NCBI GenBank assembly: GCA_964618975.1
Contig: CAZUDI010000046.1
Location: 1 to 31,685, forward strand
DNA: 31,685 nt
Origin: CAZUDI01 sp964618975
GTDB lineage: Bacteria; Desulfobacterota; Desulfomonilia; UBA1062
Direction of reading: 5' to 3'
The position numbers and the translations under genes were made by a program. The notes below the pieces were generated by a model. It made no database searches and was not told the DNA's origin. It saw nothing but the letters and a program-made list of their open reading frames with translations. This document shows positions 7,294 through 16,010 of the stretch, one piece after another; the first letter of the stretch is position 1; each line of letters starts with the position of its first letter.

Positions 7294-7758
7294 GTGAAAG
7301 GTGTGCAAGGATTTCTGTTGAAATGGTCGGTCTCGGCGGCCGCCCTCGCCGTCGCCGCCTGGACCCTTGACGGGATCATCATCGAGAGTGGTGTGACGCT
7401 TTTCATCGCGGCCCTGGTGATAGGGCTTCTGAATGCCTTCCTGCGACCGATCGTGATCCTGCTGACCCTTCCGCTCAACATCCTGACCCTGGGTCTCTTC
7501 ACCTTTGTTATCAACGCGGTTTTACTCCTCTTCGCCTCACAGCTCGTCACGGGATTCTTCGTTGACGGCTTCTGGACGGCCTTCTTTGCAGCCTTGATTA
7601 TGTCCATCGTGGGTTTCTTGCTGAATCTGTTTATTCCAGGCAGGGTCACCTTTCATAAGACGCATATCATCGCGACCAATGATGCGCCCATCATCGACGT
7701 CGAAGCGCATTCGCCGCAAGAAGAGCAAACGCTGGAGGAGGAAGAGGACAAACACTAG
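7294..7758 (+). CDS. Holin-4-type (phage holin family 4_2) small membrane protein
   Basis: This 154-residue protein matches the style of the phage_holin_4_2 (YvlD-like) family, which is mostly chromosomal and usually not a phage lysis gene. Four hydrophobic segments are visible: about 11-27, 31-48, 54-82 (with LRPIVILLTLPLNILTLGLF, the family signature) and 90-115. A polar tail rich in acidic residues ends EEQTLEEEEDKH. I chose GTG 7294 because AAGGGA lies 8 bases upstream and homologues begin close to the first membrane segment. The frame is open to 7093, but that part runs through repeat copy 2. No phage genes are nearby; function is unknown. Confidence 0.75.
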   Translation: MKGVQGFLLKWSVSAAALAVAAWTLDGIIIESGVTLFIAALVIGLLNAFLRPIVILLTLPLNILTLGLFTFVINAVLLLFASQLVTGFFVDGFWTAFFAALIMSIVGFLLNLFIPGRVTFHKTHIIATNDAPIIDVEAHSPQEEQTLEEEEDKH

Positions 7759-7793
7759 CCTGGCGGGCGGCGAGCCTCAAACGCCCCGAAGGA

Positions 7794-8069
7794 TCAGCGG
7801 TAGCGGATGCCGAAACCCTGCACGTTTGAGTCCGGGATGCGGGGCTTGATTTCGACCTGATCGACCCGTGCCCCGGCGGGGCCGTGATGACACCAGGCAA
7901 TGAGCCGGTCAACATCCGCATCCATGCCCTGTGCCCAAACCTCGACATTACCCTGGGAGGTGTTTCTGACCCAGCCACTGACACCGAGGGATACGGCCAT
8001 TTCCTGGGTGCCGGCACGAAACCAGACCCCCTGCACCCGTCCGTGAACCATGAGCAGTACGGCCTTCAT
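7794..8069 (-). CDS. Acylphosphatase
   Basis: This 91-residue enzyme hydrolyses acyl phosphates such as carbamoyl phosphate or 1,3-bisphosphoglycerate. The active-site loop HGRVQGVWFRAGTQ (about 9-22) supplies the phosphate-binding arginine. GWVRNTSQGNVEVWAQG (about 32-48) supplies the catalytic asparagine. The end GFGIRYR resembles the usual F.i.y. strand. AAGGAGATGCGC before ATG 8069 fixes the start; an upstream in-frame ATG at 8114 would make it unusually long and overlap ligA. It follows ligA by 41 bases and is probably cotranscribed. Confidence 0.93.
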   Translation of the reverse strand: MKAVLLMVHGRVQGVWFRAGTQEMAVSLGVSGWVRNTSQGNVEVWAQGMDADVDRLIAWCHHGPAGARVDQVEIKPRIPDSNVQGFGIRYR

Positions 8070-8110
8070 ATGCGCATCTCCTTTCCGCGGCACCCTGGCA
8101 TGCACGATCC

Positions 8111-10138
8111 TCAAGGCCTCGGGGCCCGGATAAGCTGCTGGAATTCATCCTCCGTCAGCACCGGGACACCCAGGGAGCGAGCCTTGTCCAGCTTGGAACC
8201 CGGGTCGGAGCCGACCACGAGGTAATCGAGTCCGGAGCTCACTGAATCGACCACCTGCGCGCCGAGCGTCTCGACCAGGGCGCGCGCCTGATTGCGCCCC
8301 CAGGTGGCGAGTTTTCCGGTGAAGCACAGGCGCTTGCCCGCAAGGGGCGCAGTCTTATCGTCTGTGATCTGGGGCGCCTCGAGGCGGACGCCATAGGCCA
8401 GCAGTTCCTCGATCACCTTGCGGTTCTGCGTGTTGGCGAAGAATTCGACGATCGAGGCGGCGATCTGCGGGCCGATGCCCGCGACGGAGAGCAGATCCTC
8501 CTGTGTGCTCTCCATCAGGGACGCGAGCGACCCGGCATGCTCAGCCAGGGCCCGGGCCGCCACGCTTCCCACGTGAGGGATGCCCAGGGCAAAGACAAAA
8601 CGCGCGAGGGTGGCGTTCCTGCTGATGGCGATGGCCTCCAGCAGGTTGGTGGCCGAGAGCTCGGCGAACCCCTCGAGACGCATCAGATCATCCAGGTGCA
8701 GGCCATAGAGATCGGCCACATTTTTCACCAGGGCGTTTTCCACCATCCTGTCGATCGTGCGTCGCCCCAGACCGTCGATGTTCATGGCCTCCTTGGATGC
8801 AAAGTGGAAGATCCCCTCCTTCACGATGGAAGGGCACGACATATTGATGCACCGTCTAACGACCCCTTCCCTCACCGCGGGAGACCCGCACACCGGGCAG
8901 ATCTCCGGCATTGAAAAGACACCTTCCGATCCGTTCCTGCGGCTGAGTACCGGCGCGACCACCTCGGGAATGACATCCCCGGCGCGCTGGACGATCACGG
9001 TGTCACCGACGCGCAGGTCCTTGCGCCGGATTTCGTCCTCGTTGTGCAGGGTGGCCCTGCTCACCCTTGCCCCTCCCACGACGACGGGCTCAAGCACGGC
9101 CACCGGCGTAAGAACACCGGTACGGCCCACCTGGATCATAATATCTCGCAGCTGGGTGGTGGCCTGGGTAGGAGGAAACTTGTACGCCACCACCCAGCGG
9201 GGTGCTCGGGCCTTGACGCCGAGGCGCTCCTGTAGGTTCACACGGTCCAGTTTGATCACTACCCCGTCGATCTCGTAGGGCAACTCCTCGCGCCGGGACT
9301 GCATGTGTTCGATGAAGGCGCTCACCTGATGGAAGTCGGTACAGAGCTGCCGGTCCGGATTGATCTTGAATCCAAGCGCGCTGAGGTATTCAAGTACCGC
9401 GTACTGGGAATCAACGCCGAGGGCGAGTGGTTCGGAGACGCCATAGGCGTAGAATTCCAGGGCACGCCTGGCCGTGATCCGGGAGTCGAGCTGCCGCAGT
9501 GAACCGGCGGCGGCGTTGCGCGGGTTGGCAAACAGACCCTCGCCCTGTCGGGACCGCTCCCGGTTCAGCTGTTCGAAGGCGCCTCTGCTCATGATTACCT
9601 CGCCGCGTGCCTCGAGCAGAGGTGGCGGGTTCGGTATGTGCAGCCTCAGGGGTATGCTCGGGATGGTCTGCAGGTTCCGGGTGACCTCCTCACCCGTGAA
9701 TCCGTCGCCGCGCGTGCCCCCCCTTACCAGAATCCCATCCTGATAGACGAGTTCAACCGCCAGACCATCAAACTTGGGCTCACAGCAAAAGGCGAGTTCC
9801 TCATCGGTTGCCAGCCAGCGCCTGACTCGCAGGTGAAAGGCCTGGAGTTCCTCGGCGTTCATGGCATTGTCAAGGCTGAGCAGGGGGATGCGGTGCCGCA
9901 TGGGGGGGAAGTTCTCCAGCGCTGGGGCGCCAACGCGCCGGGAGGGGGAATCTGGAGGAACGAGGTGGGGAAAGGCCGCTTCAAGCTCCTGGAGTCTCCG
10001 CAGCAGCATATCGTACTCTCCGTCCGAAATCTCGGGAGAATCGAGCACATAGTAGCGGTGATTGTGGTAATTGATGCTGCGGACCAATTCCGTAATACGT
10101 TCCCTGGCCCCTATTTCGTCTACGGAATTCACACTCAT
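8111..10138 (-). CDS. ligA: NAD-dependent DNA ligase
   Basis: This 675-residue enzyme seals nicks with NAD as cofactor, in replication and repair. Domains in order: the Ia NAD-binding region (residues about 9-65, with YYVLDSPEISDGEYDMLLRR), adenylation with the lysine motif CEPKFDGLAVELVY (about 113-126), OB fold (GRTGVLTPVAVLEPV), a four-cysteine zinc finger (CPVCG...CINMSCPSI), helix-hairpin-helix repeats (SVAGIGPQIA) and a C-terminal BRCT domain (LAGKRLCFTGKLATWGR). Length is normal. GGAGG is one base before ATG 10138 but seven before the in-frame GTG at 10132, so the true start may be the GTG. Confidence 0.97.
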   Translation of the reverse strand: MSVNSVDEIGARERITELVRSINYHNHRYYVLDSPEISDGEYDMLLRRLQELEAAFPHLVPPDSPSRRVGAPALENFPPMRHRIPLLSLDNAMNAEELQAFHLRVRRWLATDEELAFCCEPKFDGLAVELVYQDGILVRGGTRGDGFTGEEVTRNLQTIPSIPLRLHIPNPPPLLEARGEVIMSRGAFEQLNRERSRQGEGLFANPRNAAAGSLRQLDSRITARRALEFYAYGVSEPLALGVDSQYAVLEYLSALGFKINPDRQLCTDFHQVSAFIEHMQSRREELPYEIDGVVIKLDRVNLQERLGVKARAPRWVVAYKFPPTQATTQLRDIMIQVGRTGVLTPVAVLEPVVVGGARVSRATLHNEDEIRRKDLRVGDTVIVQRAGDVIPEVVAPVLSRRNGSEGVFSMPEICPVCGSPAVREGVVRRCINMSCPSIVKEGIFHFASKEAMNIDGLGRRTIDRMVENALVKNVADLYGLHLDDLMRLEGFAELSATNLLEAIAISRNATLARFVFALGIPHVGSVAARALAEHAGSLASLMESTQEDLLSVAGIGPQIAASIVEFFANTQNRKVIEELLAYGVRLEAPQITDDKTAPLAGKRLCFTGKLATWGRNQARALVETLGAQVVDSVSSGLDYLVVGSDPGSKLDKARSLGVPVLTEDEFQQLIRAPRP

Positions 10139-10164
10139 TCCTCCGGCATTTCTAAAATCGCTGT

Positions 10165-10237
10165 GGGTCGAACACCCTTACTCCTTGCGGCGACATGGAG
10201 GTTCCAGGGCTTGCCCTGGGATTCATAGTCATGATAT
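10165..10237 (+). repeat. Two-hairpin dispersed repeat, copy 3
   Basis: It begins GGGTCGAACACCCTTAC, continues CTTGCGGCG, and has a perfect hairpin CCAGGGC-TT-GCCCTGG at 10204-10219, followed by GGATTCATAGTCATGAT. It lies between the divergent ligA and hfq genes, 27 bases upstream of the ligA start. Confidence 0.75.
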
Positions 10238-10304
10238 ATCTGAACAAAGATGCTTACATCCCGCGCGTTATGCCAGCATGGCGAACATCTAGCACAAAAA
10301 AAAC

Positions 10305-10335
10305 TTGATCAAAAGTGTTTCTTGATTAATATAAC
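10305..10335 (+). promoter_or_regulatory. Candidate hfq promoter
   Basis: TTGATC (10305-10310) is followed by the overlapping -10 candidates TAATAT (10327-10332, 16-base spacing) and TATAAC (10330-10335, 19-base spacing). The surrounding stretch is markedly AT-rich compared with the genome. The leader would be about 45 bases. Confidence 0.4.
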
Positions 10336-10385
10336 AAGAAGAGATATGAAGAGACGCTCGCATAAAATCTGAGTAGGAGTTTGTT

Positions 10386-10625
10386 ATGGGAAAAGTTGTT
10401 TTCAATGTTCAGGACCAATTTCTCAATCAGGCGAGAAAGGAAAGGGTTCCTATTATAATCACCCTCCTGACGGACAGCATGAAGATGGAGGGTTTTGTTA
10501 AGAGCTTTGATCCCTTCTGCATCCTGTTCCAGACCGAAAAGCCGATCTTGATCTATAAACATGCCATTGCCAAGATCGAGCCAGCAGAAGTAAACTCCAA
10601 ACTCAAAGATTTCCTCTCCGGATGA
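10386..10625 (+). CDS. hfq: RNA chaperone Hfq
   Basis: This 79-residue Sm-like protein forms a hexamer that pairs small RNAs with mRNAs. The N-terminal NVQDQFLNQARKERVPIIITL matches the Q8-bearing helix and first strand. FVKSFDPFCILFQ is the Sm1 region and YKHAIAKIEP the Sm2 region, with the YKHAI core intact. The usual disordered C-terminal tail is nearly absent, as in short Hfq proteins. AGGAG precedes the ATG. The stop overlaps the next gene as ATGA, so the downstream exported protein is probably translated from the same message. Confidence 0.97.
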   Translation: MGKVVFNVQDQFLNQARKERVPIIITLLTDSMKMEGFVKSFDPFCILFQTEKPILIYKHAIAKIEPAEVNSKLKDFLSG

Positions 10626-11722
10626 ACCCTGTCCGCCGCATCCTTTTCTGGCTGGCCGTATTTCTCGGAGTACCCTCAATCGTCTTTTGCGAGACGGTCA
10701 TAAGCGTTCACGGTATTGGGGCCGTGGAACAGGAGAATCTCGCCCGTGCGGAACAGACGGCGCTGGATGATTCCTTTCGCAAGGGACTCTTCACCCTGGC
10801 GCTTGAGAACGTGTCCGCGAGTGCCTTGTACGCCTTGGGGCAGACATTTCCGGATTTCTTGAGATCCCGCGGCCTGCAGGACATCACCCAGTATCAGATC
10901 ACCTCGCGCTCACGGCATTACGAGGTACTCGATCTCACGGTGGAGCTGAAGATCGCAGGGGACCATCTGCACGAATGGTTGCGTTCACGTACCCTGGACA
11001 TACCCCGGGAACTGCGGCCGAGGATCGTGCTCATGGTATCCACCTTCGGCCCTGGGGCCGATGAATCCTATGAATGGTGGACCCAGAGGGCCAAACCGGC
11101 CTACTCCCCCTTCGAGGCCACCCTGGCCGGATTACTGGACCGCTGGGGGGAGAACGTGATCCTTGTCCCTGCACGCCCGAAGAGGACAATCCTCGGCGAA
11201 CCAGATCTCTTTACCATGGCCGAAAACCTGGGGGCCAGTCTCCTCGTCACCGGTAGTATCGGCTATACACCGCTCGAGGAGACCCTCCATGGTTGCGTGG
11301 CCGAGCTCCATCTGATGGATGTGCCATCCAGAACTCAGCTTGCCACGTGGTCCCTCTCGCACCGAGGGGATTTCCAGCTGGAGGTAATGAACACCCTCAT
11401 GGCTGGAGATATGCTGGAACAGTTGCGTGCAAGGATCATCTACTCCCTGCTGAGCACCAGCCCGGTGGTCATGACCCGTCGGCTCGACATAGAGAACCTG
11501 CGGGACTACGGCACCTACCGCGCGATTGTGGATACCCTCACCGCTATGGAGGGGGTTGAATGGTTGACTATCCGAGAGATCCGGGGGCACTCCATCGGTC
11601 ATGTTTTAAGGATGCGCGGCACCCTCGAGGATCTGCTGGACAACCTCAAACGCAAGCAGATCATCGAGATGGACATCGAGATCACGGACGAGGGGGCCAC
11701 CCTGAGGCTGATCGAAAGATAA
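10622..11722 (+). CDS. Exported protein of unknown function coupled to hfq
   Basis: This 366-residue protein starts with a typical signal peptide (MNPVRRILFWLAVFLGVPSIVFC, cleavage near residue 24), so it is probably periplasmic. The first mature part, ISVHGIGAVEQENLARAEQTALDDSFRKGL (about 28-57), resembles the alpha/beta start of FlgT/LPP20-like proteins. A central part (about 134-250) has strand-helix units such as IVLMVSTFGP and GASLLVTGSIGY. The C-terminal part (about 280-366) has NLRDYGTYRAIVDTLTAMEGVEWLTI, similar in pattern to the end of DUF2066-like proteins. These similarities are by eye and weak. It overlaps hfq by four bases. I do not recognise a specific family. Confidence 0.8.
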   Translation: MNPVRRILFWLAVFLGVPSIVFCETVISVHGIGAVEQENLARAEQTALDDSFRKGLFTLALENVSASALYALGQTFPDFLRSRGLQDITQYQITSRSRHYEVLDLTVELKIAGDHLHEWLRSRTLDIPRELRPRIVLMVSTFGPGADESYEWWTQRAKPAYSPFEATLAGLLDRWGENVILVPARPKRTILGEPDLFTMAENLGASLLVTGSIGYTPLEETLHGCVAELHLMDVPSRTQLATWSLSHRGDFQLEVMNTLMAGDMLEQLRARIIYSLLSTSPVVMTRRLDIENLRDYGTYRAIVDTLTAMEGVEWLTIREIRGHSIGHVLRMRGTLEDLLDNLKRKQIIEMDIEITDEGATLRLIER

Positions 11723-11798
11723 GACCGAAGGGGGAAAAGCCGCTCACTGGCAGCTCACCCCCTATAGTTATACGACATTGCCTTGCTGCCTGACTACA

Positions 11799-12263
11799 TT
11801 ACCAGGGCTCGGGCGGGTTTGTGAAGCGAACGTCTGTTTCCTGATCCTCAGGCGCCACCCTTCCCGGCAGCAGATATATCTCGCGGGCCAGGAGCATCTC
11901 CGTGCATGCGCTTTGATCATAGACTGCCTGCCCCTTCACCAGCAGGTAGGCACCCCTGACTAGCACCTCACGCCCCAGGATTTGGCCGTCGCGGTTCATG
12001 ATGTGGGTTCGATAGGTCCTGGAACCCACAACGTGATCCACCAGACGGATCTCCTGCTCCTGGATGACCAGGCGGCCCCTTTCCGGCTCGTAGAGCATGA
12101 CCCTGCCACAGAGATTGGCGGCATTCCCCTCGGCCGCGAGCAGGGCGGCGATGTCGTCGGCTTGTACGGCGGGCGGGTATACGACACAGCCCAGAACCAG
12201 GAGCATGATAGTCAAACAGACCCGGTTCCTCAGACGGATATTGTGCATGGGGCAGCTTTTCAT
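11799..12263 (-). CDS. Small exported protein at the end of the pilus operon, unknown
   Basis: This 154-residue protein has a signal peptide-like start (basic residues, then VCLTIMLLVLGCVVYPPAVQA, residues 15-35). The mature part contains LCGRVMLYEPERGRLVIQEQEIRLVDH, repeated beta-strand patterns and two cysteines (in NLCGRV and SACTEM) that could form a disulfide. The layout suggests a small beta-rich periplasmic protein. It starts two bases after the pilY1 stop with GGAGGG upstream, so it belongs to the minor-pilin operon. A role in pilus assembly is only suggested by position. Confidence 0.7.
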   Translation of the reverse strand: MKSCPMHNIRLRNRVCLTIMLLVLGCVVYPPAVQADDIAALLAAEGNAANLCGRVMLYEPERGRLVIQEQEIRLVDHVVGSRTYRTHIMNRDGQILGREVLVRGAYLLVKGQAVYDQSACTEMLLAREIYLLPGRVAPEDQETDVRFTNPPEPW

Positions 12264-12265
12264 GG

Positions 12266-15200
12266 CTACAGTTCCCTCCAGTAGTAGCGACAGAAATCAT
12301 TGTCATACTCCAGGTCGATCGTCTTGACGCCGCCCTGGGTACCGATCATCAGCTGTACGCCGCTTTCCGTGACCACGACCACCGGCTCCGAGGGGATGCC
12401 GCCGCCGATGACCACGGAGCGGTCGCTCTTCTCGAGCGTATCGTCGTTGTCCCAGTCCACAACCGAGACCCCGGTCTTGTAGTCCATGGCGTAGAGCCGG
12501 GCCGTGCCGGAGGCGGTGTTGGAGGAGCACTTGTCACCCGACCCGGAGACGGCCGAGGGCGTAAAGGTGGTGAAGTAGACGACCTTGTCGAAGACCACTG
12601 GCGAGGAGACCACCTTCTCGCCGCTGTGTTCCATGTCGATGCGCCATCCGGCCCCGGTGTCGAGCGCCGCCGTGACCGCCGCCTTGGCGGCGGTGCTGGC
12701 GCTGGAATCCTGCAGGGTATCGGAGGTCAAATCCACCAGGCTGCTGCTCAGGATCGTGTTCGTGGCATCGCTCCAGGTCGCGGGCCAGGTGTTCTTGACG
12801 GCATAGAACTGGTTGACCACCGTCGTGCGCGTGGGGTCTTCGCGGTCACCCGTGCCGATATAGACATACTCTATCGGGCCGATCTCCTGCACGATGGAGG
12901 GGGCGTTGAAGAACTTGCGCAGCTGGTCGGTGCCGCTGTTGACGGCCTGGAAGAGACGCCGCGCCTGCCAGGTGCCGTTCTCGTCGCGGTCGTCGAAGGT
13001 GAAGAGATCCCCGCCCAGCGAGCCGGCATAGATGGTGTCCTCGAAGCCGTCGTCATCGTCATCGAACGAGGTCAGGTCCACCATGCAGTAGACCAGGTTG
13101 GTATAGTTGTTCTTGTTGAAATTGAGCCCGGAATACAGGGTGCCATTCGCGGCGCTGACCGCGTAGACCGCCTGCCCGGCATTGTCGCTGCTGCCGGGGT
13201 CGTTCTGGTCCTGGTTCTCGTCATAGCCGCCGGTGAGCAACAGCACATTCAGCCCCGTGTAATCGGTGGCGTTCTGCCGGAGCTTGCGGAAGCGCGGGGT
13301 GCACCAGGACTGTCCCAGCAGCGGATTCCCGGTGCTAGAGTCCGTACCCAGGAGGGTCGGGGCGATCTCCCAGGCAAAGGTGGGGGAGGTATAGGTGCTC
13401 ACATCCAGGGTGTAGTACCGATTGCCGCCGCGGCGCAGGCCCACGGTCACATGGTCGGTGCCGCTCGTGGGCTCGTAGACCACGGGCGTGCCGTCGACGA
13501 AGTAGTCGTGCACCCCGTCTCCGGGCGGCAGGGACGGGAGAACGGCGAGGAGTTCCCAGGGGATGAAGGCCCAGGCCTCTTCCACCTGATCGTCATTCAG
13601 GTCATCGCTGCCCTGGTCGTAGTCCACGAAGCAGTGCAGGAAGCCATCGTTGGCACCCACGAAGATAACGTTGCGGTTGTTGTTGAAATCATAGAGGATC
13701 GCGGGCCGCGAGTGGAGGATGTCGCCCAGAATCCAGGTGCGGGGCTCATCGGTCTCGCCTGTGGCGGTGGGGGCATAGATGCCTTCGGCGCGGGCGAAGT
13801 CGATCAGGTCGTCCTTTTCCGTGGCATCGGCCGCATTCAGGTCAGAGGCCGTGATGTGGGTGTTGGTCTTGGAGAAGGCCTCCAGGCTGGTCAGGTTGGT
13901 GGCCGTATCCGTGTAGTCGGTCAGGAAGGTTCGCGTGATGTCGCTCAGCAGTACCGCACCGGCACCGCCCTTGCTGACGGTCATGCCCTCGGTGCCCACC
14001 ACCTCGGTGCCCCAGCACGAGTGCGCCCCATCCACGATGTAGCCGCTGGAGCCGGTTGCCGCATTGCCGTGGCGGTCGAGGATCTCTCCATCATCGGAGA
14101 GGCCGAACTTCTTGAGGTTGCCCTTCCACACCCCGGTGCCGTCGGTGGAGAAGATGCCCAGGTACAGGCCGTTGTCGGCATAGGTGCGGTTGATGCGGTT
14201 CACCGGCACCACAGGGGCGACGAACTCGGCGCTCGACTGCTGGATGCTGGCCATGATGTTCTGGAAGATCTCGGTCAGGCTGATATTGTCCCTGGTGGTG
14301 AAATAATCGCCCTGCCCGTGATCGGCGTCGGCGGTCTCGTTCAGGAGCTTGTTGTCCTCGTCGAAGCCTACGGTGTAGGTCACGATGTTCTGCTTCTGAA
14401 AACGGGTGTCGCTGGGGTCGTCGAAAGAGATCCCGCCCGAGTCGTAGAGGCTCCCGGGCAGCAGGTCCTCGGTATAGAGGAAGGCCGCCACGTCGTCCAG
14501 GTAGTCGCTGCCGGAACTCGAGTAGGAGTGTTGTACATAGGAATCGTCGATCCAGTAATACTCGCTGTCGTGCTTGGTGGAGTCGCTGGCGTCCACGTCG
14601 TTGTCGTAGTCCCCGATGATCTTGCCGCCGATATAGGTACCCCCCGAAAGGTAGGCGCTGCGGTCCTCGGTGGAGGCCCCGTCGGTCATGAGGACGATAT
14701 AGTTCTTCTGGCAGCGCCACTGGATGGCATATTCGTCGGCCGCGCCGTCGCCGTCCTGGTCCACCAGATTGCCGTAGTCAACGCCCGCGTTGAACCAGGA
14801 GGACTGGCGCGCGTAGTAGAGCCCGGCCTCGGCCAGGGTCTCGGCCAGAGGGGTCCAGGTGTCTGCCGACAGTCCATCCACCTTGTTCTTGAGCTCATTT
14901 CTCTCCGTGGCCGTGGTGCGCGTCTTGATGGCCGCCCTGAGATGCCCGCCCTCTTCCTCATTGAAGGCCATCAGGCCGAAGCGCACCCCCGGGGTGGTGT
15001 CGATGATGTCCTTGACGACATCCTTAGCGATATCGATCTTCCTGCGGTAGCCGCTGCCCACGCTGGAAAGATAGTTGCGGTAGTTGCCCATCCTCAGCAT
15101 CCTGGTTGACGCCCAGCTGCTGCAGTTGTGACTGCCCGTCGTATAGATATGCCCGGTCCAGTACCCGAAGGTGTTGAGGGCCTCGCGCGCGGAGTCGCAC

Positions 15201-15508
15201 GCGATCTCGCTGGACTGGACGATGCCGTCCGACCCGATGTTCTCGAAGGAGAACCATAATAAACCGAAGGTGGAATAGTAGACACGCGAGTTGCTGTAGG
15301 AGCCGGAGTAGGTCTGGGCGGGATCGTAGTCGACCACGGGCACCTCCACCGTGCCGTCCATACTCCCTGAATTGTCGAAGATAATAAGGATATTGGGCTC
15401 GATATCGATGAGTCCCGCCCCGAAGATCTCCGTGTCGTCGGCCCACGCCGCCGGCGCCAGGACCGCAAGCGCCACGATCAGACCGAAGCTTAATATGGTT
15501 CTCAGCAT
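12266..15508 (-). CDS. pilY1: PilY1/PilC-type pilus tip adhesin
   Basis: This about 1080-residue exported protein is the likely calcium-dependent type IV pilus tip adhesin. After a signal peptide (SFGLIVALAVLAPAAWA) comes a von Willebrand A domain with intact MIDAS D-x-S-x-S (FDNSGSM, Asp45, Ser47, Ser49) and LMTDGAS. A calcium-loop-like DQDGDGAADE lies within it. The C-terminal half is the PilC beta-propeller, with VIFVGANDGFLHCFVDY, EEAWAFIPWELL and a second acidic stretch SFDDDDDGFED. AAGGAG favours ATG 15508 over the ATG two codons upstream at 15514. It lies in the order fimT-pilW-pilV-pilX-pilY1, as in known minor-pilin operons. Confidence 0.93.
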   Translation of the reverse strand: MLRTILSFGLIVALAVLAPAAWADDTEIFGAGLIDIEPNILIIFDNSGSMDGTVEVPVVDYDPAQTYSGSYSNSRVYYSTFGLLWFSFENIGSDGIVQSSEIACDSAREALNTFGYWTGHIYTTGSHNCSSWASTRMLRMGNYRNYLSSVGSGYRRKIDIAKDVVKDIIDTTPGVRFGLMAFNEEEGGHLRAAIKTRTTATERNELKNKVDGLSADTWTPLAETLAEAGLYYARQSSWFNAGVDYGNLVDQDGDGAADEYAIQWRCQKNYIVLMTDGASTEDRSAYLSGGTYIGGKIIGDYDNDVDASDSTKHDSEYYWIDDSYVQHSYSSSGSDYLDDVAAFLYTEDLLPGSLYDSGGISFDDPSDTRFQKQNIVTYTVGFDEDNKLLNETADADHGQGDYFTTRDNISLTEIFQNIMASIQQSSAEFVAPVVPVNRINRTYADNGLYLGIFSTDGTGVWKGNLKKFGLSDDGEILDRHGNAATGSSGYIVDGAHSCWGTEVVGTEGMTVSKGGAGAVLLSDITRTFLTDYTDTATNLTSLEAFSKTNTHITASDLNAADATEKDDLIDFARAEGIYAPTATGETDEPRTWILGDILHSRPAILYDFNNNRNVIFVGANDGFLHCFVDYDQGSDDLNDDQVEEAWAFIPWELLAVLPSLPPGDGVHDYFVDGTPVVYEPTSGTDHVTVGLRRGGNRYYTLDVSTYTSPTFAWEIAPTLLGTDSSTGNPLLGQSWCTPRFRKLRQNATDYTGLNVLLLTGGYDENQDQNDPGSSDNAGQAVYAVSAANGTLYSGLNFNKNNYTNLVYCMVDLTSFDDDDDGFEDTIYAGSLGGDLFTFDDRDENGTWQARRLFQAVNSGTDQLRKFFNAPSIVQEIGPIEYVYIGTGDREDPTRTTVVNQFYAVKNTWPATWSDATNTILSSSLVDLTSDTLQDSSASTAAKAAVTAALDTGAGWRIDMEHSGEKVVSSPVVFDKVVYFTTFTPSAVSGSGDKCSSNTASGTARLYAMDYKTGVSVVDWDNDDTLEKSDRSVVIGGGIPSEPVVVVTESGVQLMIGTQGGVKTIDLEYDNDFCRYYWREL

Positions 15509-15523
15509 AACCATACTCCTTTT

Positions 15524-15985
15524 CTAGTTCATGCGCGGGAAGGCCTTCCAGGAACCGGCCTCGATGTCGACCTCGCCCTTGGTGGAACGCAGACGGTAAT
15601 AGCGGGCCCGAAAGTCGTCCACGCTGTAGCCCTTCCCCACGGGGGGGTTCCGCATACCGGAGAGGTACATCCTCAAGTCGAGGCCGGAGATGATCTCGGG
15701 CATTTCGGACTGGGGATAGGTGTAGCCGCCGGTGGTGTTGACGGTAATGCCGAGGGTGGTGGTAGCGGCGATGAAGTCTTCCAGGGCATAGTCGATGCCG
15801 CTGTCGGCGATATAGAAATCTTCCTTGTACTGTTTTACATTGCCGATGACCTTGTTCTCGATGGTGGAGGAGCGCATGACCGAGACGCCCAGGACGATGG
15901 TCGCCATGATGACGAGCAGCACGATGACGAGTACCATGCCGCTCTCATCCGCTAGGAGAGTGTATTTTTTGCGCTCTGTCTGCAT
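15524..15985 (-). CDS. pilX: Minor pilin PilX
   Basis: This 153-residue protein matches the PilX N-terminal domain: basic leader MQTERKKYTLLADESG, hydrophobic MVLVIVLLVIMATIVLGVSV, then RSSTIENKVIGNVKQYKEDFYIADSG. Prepilin peptidase would cut after the glycine, and the glutamate at position +5 is missing (valine is there), as is usual in PilX. An AGAGGT site precedes ATG 15985; upstream in-frame methionines overlap pilV. It lies between pilV and pilY1, and is a predicted part of the pilus tip priming complex. Confidence 0.88.
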   Translation of the reverse strand: MQTERKKYTLLADESGMVLVIVLLVIMATIVLGVSVMRSSTIENKVIGNVKQYKEDFYIADSGIDYALEDFIAATTTLGITVNTTGGYTYPQSEMPEIISGLDLRMYLSGMRNPPVGKGYSVDDFRARYYRLRSTKGEVDIEAGSWKAFPRMN

Positions 15986-16010
15986 GACTTTACCTCTTCT
16001 GACCTCAATT

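Noticed and set aside
7294..7758. Prophage remnant suggested by the holin-type gene
   Set aside because: No integrase, endolysin, structural or other phage genes are near. Family 4_2 holins are common as ordinary chromosomal membrane proteins.
10288..10310. Terminator with a run of eight A/T bases
   Set aside because: The run of A on the plus strand (T on the minus strand) has no stable GC-rich hairpin next to it. The position between divergent genes does not call for a terminator.
12626..15109. An 827-codon open frame on the plus strand opposite pilY1
   Set aside because: It is exactly antisense to a well-supported pilY1 gene. Its translation is a low-complexity mix of Gly, Val, Ala, Asp and His, as expected from the third-frame shadow of a GC-rich gene.
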